Shown here: piece after piece, positions 59,472 through 64,000 of the stretch | How positions within the stretch are numbered: position 1 is the first letter of the stretch | Layout: each line of letters opens with the position of its first letter | From: Ga0077548 sp035440445 | GTDB taxonomy: Bacteria > Pseudomonadota > Alphaproteobacteria > Rhizobiales > Xanthobacteraceae | DNA: 64,000 bases | Assembly: GCA_035440445.1 (NCBI GenBank) | Contig: DAORMJ010000005.1 | Location: 62,001 to 126,000 of the forward strand | Direction: 5' to 3' | The notes under the pieces: model-generated | Told to the model about the DNA's origin: nothing | The model's input: only the letters and a program-made list of their open reading frames with translations | The model's database searches: none | Program-made: the position numbers and the translations under genes

Positions 59472-60860
59472 CTAATGCTCGTTAGCTTTTTCCAAAGCCG
59501 CAGATTGTCCTGTGAGTATTTCGAAGCGCTTGATTGTTAGATCGACATATAGTGGGTCCAGCTCGATCGCTCTACATCGGCGTCCGGTCTTCTCGGCAGC
59601 GATTAAAGTTGATCCCGATCCCATGAATGGATCAAGGATGACGTCGTCGCGCTTGGTGACGTCGAGAATTGCATCTTCCAACATGGCGACAGGTTTCACA
59701 GTAGGGTGAAATTCCAATCCCTTGCGACTCTCTGAACCGAGGCTGGAGGCACCAGGATAGTTCCAGACGTTGGAGCGCCAGCGACCGTTCTTGCCGAGCT
59801 CGACATTGTTGGTATGAGGGGCGTTTCCTTTTTTGAAGAACGGTATGAGTTCGTGTTGGGACCGGTAGAGACTTCCGAGACCACCGTTAGTTTTGCTCCA
59901 GACTACGAGATTGATCTGTTGCAATGCAGCTTTGCGTGCTGCGTCGTGAATTGAAGGATAGCCTCGCCAGTCGATGAAGCTTGCGAGAATTCCGCCGTCT
60001 ACGAGTTGCTGTGTCGCGCCCGAAATCCAGGCTTCATTGAAGGTCGCAAACTCTGTCTCGGACATCTCTCCAGAAGCCATTACGAACTCCCGGTGCGCAC
60101 CCTTGGTGACATGGCCCGCAATCGGCACGTTATAAGGAGGGTCCGTTAGTACCAGGCTGGCAGATAGGCCGCGGATAAGCCGCTGATATGATTCTGGATT
60201 TGTAGCATCCCCGCAAAGGATGCGGTGCCGGCCTAGCACGAATAGATCGCCAGGCTTTGCAACTGGGTCCCGTTCCAGATTGGGTATCAATTCGTCCGTC
60301 TCTTCGAGGTCACAGGCGTCATCGATGATGATTTGATCGATCTCGGCTGGAGTGAAGCCTGACGTGTCGATTGCGATCCCATCTGCGATGAGTTCGCTCA
60401 GTTCGGTCTTTAGTTCGCCGAGTTCCCATTGACCTTTCTCCCCCAGCCGGTTGATCGCCATCCGGAAAAGCCGAAGTTCCTGCGGATCTAGATGATCAAC
60501 CCGGACGCATTGAATCAAAGGTAATCCTAGTCGTTTCGCAGCCTCCACACGGGTCACACCGTCCAGAATGCGGTTATTGGCGTCAATGAGTGGCGGATCG
60601 CAGAAGCCGAAACTTTGAATAGAACCGATTACCTCCTGCAGGTGTGCTGGCGTGACCTTGCGCACGTTCCTTATCGGAGCAAGCAGGCTCTGAGGAGAAA
60701 CAGTCACGAAAGCTACATCTGTAAGAAGGTCGTTTCGGATTGGCCGGGTTACGCAGGCTTGCGAAAGGGAACTGACAACCTCCCTTCGCTTCCGGCTTTT
60801 GGCCTTTAAAGCCGACCGAAAATCCGAACTCTCGATAGGGTGTCGATTCGATGTCCCCAT
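59472..60860 (-). CDS. ParB-like N-terminal domain plus beta-class DNA methyltransferase (orphan)
   Basis: A 462-residue N4-cytosine/N6-adenine methyltransferase. Residues ~55-140 form a ParB-like nuclease-fold domain (LIDANNRILDGVTRVEAAKR). Residues ~200-460 are the methyltransferase, with motif IV DPPY at 240-243 before motif I FMGSG at 412-416, the beta-class order. No restriction endonuclease is adjacent. Genes of this design, with DUF5681 proteins just upstream, are common in alphaproteobacterial prophage- and island-like regions. The 272 bases downstream of it, to the LysR fragment, hold no supported gene. Confidence 0.93.
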   Translation of the reverse strand: MGTSNRHPIESSDFRSALKAKSRKRREVVSSLSQACVTRPIRNDLLTDVAFVTVSPQSLLAPIRNVRKVTPAHLQEVIGSIQSFGFCDPPLIDANNRILDGVTRVEAAKRLGLPLIQCVRVDHLDPQELRLFRMAINRLGEKGQWELGELKTELSELIADGIAIDTSGFTPAEIDQIIIDDACDLEETDELIPNLERDPVAKPGDLFVLGRHRILCGDATNPESYQRLIRGLSASLVLTDPPYNVPIAGHVTKGAHREFVMASGEMSETEFATFNEAWISGATQQLVDGGILASFIDWRGYPSIHDAARKAALQQINLVVWSKTNGGLGSLYRSQHELIPFFKKGNAPHTNNVELGKNGRWRSNVWNYPGASSLGSESRKGLEFHPTVKPVAMLEDAILDVTKRDDVILDPFMGSGSTLIAAEKTGRRCRAIELDPLYVDLTIKRFEILTGQSAALEKANEH

Positions 60861-60882
60861 ATTCCTAACTTCCTATCTCTTG

Positions 60883-61227
60883 TTAGATTTTTGCGTCCAC
60901 TCGTTGGATGACGAATAGTTGCGGCATAAGATCTCCGATTTCCTTTGCGCGAGAATGGATTTTAAGAAGCGTTGCCGCAGCGCGTATGTCACCGCGTACA
61001 GCTGCAGCGACATGATTGTCGATCAACAATTGCAGCCGGCTAACATAGACAATACTCCCTTTGCGCCGAACCTTAACCGCCGCGGCAGCTAGATCACGAA
61101 ACAGTATGCCTTCACGCTTATGGTTCTTCTTTCGCTTGAGGTGCTTAATGTTTCTGGGCTGAAACCGATGTTCAACTGGTGGTTTTCCGTACCCGACGTT
61201 GTAGTCGTGTGGAGGCATGTCATTCAT
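60883..61227 (-). CDS. Small DUF5681-related protein
   Basis: A 114-residue basic protein with the GYGKPPVEHRFQPRNIKHLK segment, a divergent form of the G-x-x-P-x-x-x-Q/R-F/W start of DUF5681 proteins. Then come helical segments (LFRDLAAAAVKV, HVAAAVRGDIRAAATLLKIH). The ATG at 61227 overlaps the upstream DUF5681 stop by 8 bases; another ATG at 61233 is possible. It precedes the methyltransferase gene by 22 bases, so the three genes form an operon. Function unknown. Confidence 0.75.
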   Translation of the reverse strand: MNDMPPHDYNVGYGKPPVEHRFQPRNIKHLKRKKNHKREGILFRDLAAAAVKVRRKGSIVYVSRLQLLIDNHVAAAVRGDIRAAATLLKIHSRAKEIGDLMPQLFVIQRVDAKI

Positions 61228-61573
61228 TTTCATTGTCCTCCAGATCGTAAAGGATGCGGACGTCGAAACCGCCCAGTTCCCCTTGGGCCGCACCAAAGTC
61301 CTGGTACTGCAGGAATACGCGCGTAGCGCGTGTGTTTCCTTTTGCTGCCTTTGTCCAAAGCTGAAGAACGATTGCTTCGAAGATTGTGAGTCGTCGTCGT
61401 TCCTCACCCTCGGTGACGTGAATCCGCTTCCTAAAGGCCTTTTCGACCATCTTCGCCGCATTGAGACTCTTTGGACCACGAATACGACGAGGGTTTCCCG
61501 TCTGCCCATTCTTCCACTGCGTATGCTTAGGAGGTTTACCTCGACCGATGATGTAGGTCGTTTGCTCCATCAT
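61220..61573 (-). CDS. DUF5681 protein
   Basis: A 117-residue protein opening with GRGKPPKHTQWKNGQTGNPR, the defining DUF5681 segment. Then come FRKRIHVTEGEERRRLTIFE and AIVLQLWTKAAKGNTRATRV, a helical terminase-small-subunit-like part. It ends in an acidic tail (YDLEDNENE). The family is frequent in phage-like regions; a link to DNA packaging or to the methyltransferase is only inferred. First gene of the leftward three-gene module. Confidence 0.85.
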   Translation of the reverse strand: MMEQTTYIIGRGKPPKHTQWKNGQTGNPRRIRGPKSLNAAKMVEKAFRKRIHVTEGEERRRLTIFEAIVLQLWTKAAKGNTRATRVFLQYQDFGAAQGELGGFDVRILYDLEDNENE

Positions 61574-61630
61574 TCTCGCCTCGTTGCATGGTTGCTTAAG
61601 TGTCGCGAATACACTTCGATCTCGAAAAGC

Positions 61631-61668
61631 AAAAAAAGCCCGCCGCGCTCTGGTGAGCGTTGCGGGCT
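61631..61668 (-). terminator. Minus-strand intrinsic terminator upstream of the DUF5681 genes
   Basis: AGCCCGC (61637-61643) pairs with GCGGGCT (61662-61668). The inner CGCTC/GAGCG stem has a TGGT loop. Seven As at 61631-61637 become a T tract on the minus strand. It would stop a leftward transcript that enters from the right, yet no leftward gene lies between here and the window end, so it may mark a lost gene. Confidence 0.65.
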
Positions 61669-62086
61669 CCGATTCAGTTCGGTAGCCGAAATCTATGTAT
61701 TTGCCGATTAGACCGTACCGATTTCCTCGTCAAGCGCTGAATTCCGCGGAGAGAACGATTTGCTCGATAGCTACAGGCTTTGCGGAGTCGATCTGCCAAC
61801 TTTCAGAACGCGCGCCTTATATGCCAGCACTGTGGTTGAAGCTGAGCGCTATCCCCAAAAAATTTCAATGGGGGTCAATTCGCGCGTAAATAGTCTGGAA
61901 ACGCGATCAGACAGTAAAAAGTCCCGCTAGTAAGTCACAGGGAAACGGTATTCCAAGCGATTAAAAGCGCAGATGAAATGTGCAGCTCTGTTGGCAAAAT
62001 CGAGCTGAATTGGAGAAAATTCCCGCTGTTTTCCCTGATTGTCGGGAAAGCGAAGCTGAGACCGGATGACCTTGAACTGCGTCCTC
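61669..62086. other. Gene-free stretch inside the right boundary
   Basis: I see no supported gene. The sequence is rich in GGGAA and TTCCC motifs near 61940-62050 (for example CAGGGAAACGGTATTCC and AAATTCCCGCTGTTTTCCC) and has a CCCC/GGGG hairpin near 61853-61875. It resembles non-coding flanks often found next to integrated elements in Bradyrhizobium-like genomes, an impression and not a tested match. Confidence 0.4.
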
Positions 62087-62291
62087 AACCAGCCGTTTCC
62101 GTCGAACCGCAGATATCCAGAATGTGGTCAAAAAGGCCGCCATTTAGCAGGCTTTGCGGCAGACCCTCAGACTCCCAGACAAAAAAAGAAGCCTCAGTAC
62201 CGGCTTTCTCAGCGCGAAGTCTGGGCCGGCATTTAATGAATATCCGAAAATTGCAGACTGGCGCGGCAGAGACCGGTTCGAATCCTATAGC
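62087..62291 (+). repeat. ~205-bp direct repeat, copy C (right boundary)
   Basis: It begins AACCAGCCGTTTCCGTCGAA (copy B: AACCAGCCGTTTTTGTCGAA) and ends GAGACCGGTTCGAATCCTAT. Internal anchors are CCATTTAGCAGGCTTTGCGG, CGAAGTCTG and GAATATCCG, in the same order and spacing as in copies A and B. It is the most diverged of the three. The final GGTTCGAATCCT also matches the T-arm of tRNA-Gln. Confidence 0.65.
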
Positions 62292-62402
62292 ATTGAGACA
62301 AAGGGTACCCGAACGGTCCAGCAATTAGAGATTGGGGTAAAAGTCTCGGCCACTCGGCACTTTAAAGGCGACGGCTTAAAGTAAAAACCGGTACTAAGCT
62401 CG

Positions 62403-62965
62403 GGCCCGATCGCGCCATGGTGTTCCAGTCGATCAATCTGTTCCCTTGGCGCACGGTGCTTGCCAACGTCGAGTTTGGCCTGGAGCTGCGCGGTTTGCAG
62501 GAGAACGAACGCCGCGAACGTGCGGTGAATTACATCGAACTTGTGGGGATGGGAAAGCATCTGCATTCCTATCCGCACGAGCTTTCCGGCGGCATGCAGC
62601 AGCGCGTCGGTATTGCGCGCGCACTCGCAACCGATCCGGAAATTCTCTTGATGGACGAGCCGTTCGGCAGCCTGGACGCGCAGACTGCCGAGTTTCTGTG
62701 GGAAGAGCTCTCGCGCATCGTTGCCGCGACGAAGAAGACCGTTCTATTCGTCACGCACCACATTGATGAAGCGATCTATCTCTCGGATCGAATCGTTGTG
62801 CTCGGTGGAAGCCCTGCAGGGATCCGCGAGATCATCGAAGTGGATTTTCCGAGGCCACGCTGGACTTACGACGTCCGTGCTGATCCGAAATTCGCCCAGC
62901 TGCGCGCGCGCCTGCGCGAGCAGATTTTCCAATCCACGACAAAGCCCGCCGCAAACAGCCAATGA
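62403..62965 (+). pseudogene. 5'-truncated ABC ATPase (SsuB/TauB type)
   Basis: The sequence enters the family mid-domain at LGPDRAMVFQSINLFPWRTV and runs through LSGGMQQRVGIARAL, ILLMDEPFGSLDA and FVTHHIDEAIYLS to a normal C-terminus. The first ~85 residues, including the Walker A P-loop, are missing; upstream of ~62400 the frame hits unrelated sequence and a stop. An ATG at 62417 exists but would give a protein unable to bind ATP. The stop overlaps the permease ATG, so the 3' part of the old operon is intact. The breakpoint lies ~110 bases after repeat copy C. Confidence 0.85.
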
Positions 62966-63729
62966 AAAACGTCTTCAGCAATAAATGGATTCTGCGCATC
63001 CTCTCGCTTATGATTGTGATCGCGGTCTGGCAGATCGTCGGCGCGCGGATCAATCCGGTATTCCTTTCAACGCCGGCAGCGATCGTCGAAGCGGGAACGA
63101 AGGTCATTCTGAACGGCGAACTGCCGCGAGCAATGCTAGTGAGCCTTGCCGTGGTATTCGCAGGCTTCTTTGCGGCGATCGTCGTGGGCGTTCCGCTGGG
63201 GTTGCTGATGGGCCGGTCGCGGCATGCCGAGTTTCTGCTCGATCCTTATGTCAATGCGCTTTATGTCGTCCCGCGCATCGCGCTGATTCCGCTGATCATC
63301 GTCTGGCTCGGCCTCGGCGTTCAGGCGCAGATTGCCGTGGTGTTCGGTACTTCGGTATTTCCGATCCTCATCAGCACCCAGACCGGCGTGAAAAACGTGA
63401 GCCAGAATTTGATGGAGACGGCGACATCCTTCGGTGCAAAGGAATATGATCTCGTTATGAAAGTGGTCCTGCCGGCGAGCGTTCCCTTTATCATGTCGGG
63501 GCTGCGTCTTGGCATCGGCCAGGCGATCATCGGCATGATCGTGGCACAGATGTTTCTCGGCATCTCCGGCATGGGCTTCATGTTGGTGAACTACGGAAAC
63601 CAGTTCGCGACCAACTATGTCTTTGTTGTTGTGCTGGCGCTGGCCGCGCTCGGCGTTTTCCTGACCGAAATTGTCAGGCAAATAGAAGCACGTTTTTCAC
63701 ACTGGAAGACAACGACTGGAACTGCATAG
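62962..63729 (+). CDS. ABC transporter permease (SsuC/TauC type)
   Basis: A 255-residue inner-membrane permease with about six helices. The coupling segment is ETATSFGAKEYDLVMKVVLP, then ASVPFIMSGLRLGIGQAIIG. It is joined to the truncated ATPase by an ATGA overlap. With its own ATPase broken it could only work with another ATPase, such as the one at 21722-22510, or not at all. Confidence 0.92.
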   Translation: MKNVFSNKWILRILSLMIVIAVWQIVGARINPVFLSTPAAIVEAGTKVILNGELPRAMLVSLAVVFAGFFAAIVVGVPLGLLMGRSRHAEFLLDPYVNALYVVPRIALIPLIIVWLGLGVQAQIAVVFGTSVFPILISTQTGVKNVSQNLMETATSFGAKEYDLVMKVVLPASVPFIMSGLRLGIGQAIIGMIVAQMFLGISGMGFMLVNYGNQFATNYVFVVVLALAALGVFLTEIVRQIEARFSHWKTTTGTA

Positions 63730-64000
63730 GGCAATTTAATTCAAGGTCAAAACCCGGCGAGCGTTCGGGAATACGTCAGTTGTCGTCACGATTTCACGGT
63801 TAGAGCCAATGCAGGTATCGGGATTGGCGCGACGGATGAGATCGTTCCTCGAGAGTTGAACTCTATATAAAATGCAATAAGTGGCTCAGCCGGATCGAGC
63901 AGTCCCGGTAACAAAAAGATCTGCCTAAAACCTAAGACAGCGGCTTTTTAGGAATGGCCCTTGAATCTGCGAGCTATTCTAACGATTGCTGCCAATCCCG
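63730..64000. other. Gene-free window end
   Basis: No supported gene in the last 271 bases. A GGA-ATG-GCC near 63952 or an in-frame TTG at 63962 could begin a rightward gene that runs off the window, perhaps the binding protein of the adjacent transporter, but too little is visible to call. Confidence 0.35.

Noticed and set aside
62417..62965. A complete 182-residue ABC protein starting at ATG 62417
   Set aside because: The protein would lack the Walker A P-loop and the whole N-terminal subdomain, and family similarity starts before this ATG (LGPDRA). It is a truncated gene.

Overview
The window looks like draft or metagenome-assembled chromosome (one run of ten Ns) from an alphaproteobacterium of the order Hyphomicrobiales, most like the Bradyrhizobiaceae/Xanthobacteraceae. 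The basis is gene content (DUF1194, RT0821/Lpp0805 lipoprotein, extensin-like secreted protein, RibB with a degenerate GTP cyclohydrolase half, AadL-type outer membrane barrel), high GC, and dispersed palindromic repeats typical of these genomes. No rRNA, CRISPR array or intact insertion sequence was seen.

Bases 1-19,330 are ordinary GC-rich core chromosome: an Fe-S rRNA uracil methyltransferase, then a leftward run (DnaJ-like co-chaperone, fabI, flavin monooxygenase, aroC, ribB, DUF1194), then pdxH, an SDR, corA, an L,D-transpeptidase, an extensin-family protein, an acyl-CoA ligase, a metallo-beta-lactamase-fold hydrolase, a cold-shock protein and an outer membrane barrel. It ends with tRNA-Pro(CGG) and tRNA-Gln(TTG).

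From the 3' end of tRNA-Gln to about 62,300 the sequence changes character. It is visibly less GC-rich, mobile and broken genes appear, and a ~210-bp direct repeat occurs twice on the left (19,324 and 19,597) and once on the right (62,087). I read this as a ~42-kb genomic island or composite of islands. It holds: (i) a predicted coiled-coil nuclease; (ii) a MarR-controlled ABC importer plus UbiD decarboxylase, with two palindromic operators; (iii) a decayed zone (LigD fragments, a HEPN-like gene with an in-frame stop); (iv) a translationally coupled DUF3489-DUF2924-serine recombinase module; (v) a divergent catabolic cluster of about 21 genes (31.1-57.6 kb) around a LysR regulator; (vi) a ParB-like/DNA methyltransferase module with two DUF5681 genes, plus a broken paralogue fused to a LysR fragment.

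In the catabolic cluster a Liv-type importer and two CoA ligases would import and activate a carboxylic acid. Four acyl-CoA dehydrogenases, two crotonases, two hotdog hydratases, two SDRs, an old-yellow-enzyme/dienoyl-CoA reductase, a thiolase, a CoA transferase and a CitE-like lyase would degrade the CoA ester. A BadH-like dehydrogenase hints at an alicyclic ring acid; a CoA transferase, mesaconyl/itaconyl-CoA hydratase and CitE-like lyase also resemble a C5-dicarboxylate route. The substrate cannot be settled from sequence alone.

Beyond the right repeat lie a 5'-truncated ABC ATPase and an intact permease of a second SsuBC-like importer, followed by 270 bases with no clear gene.
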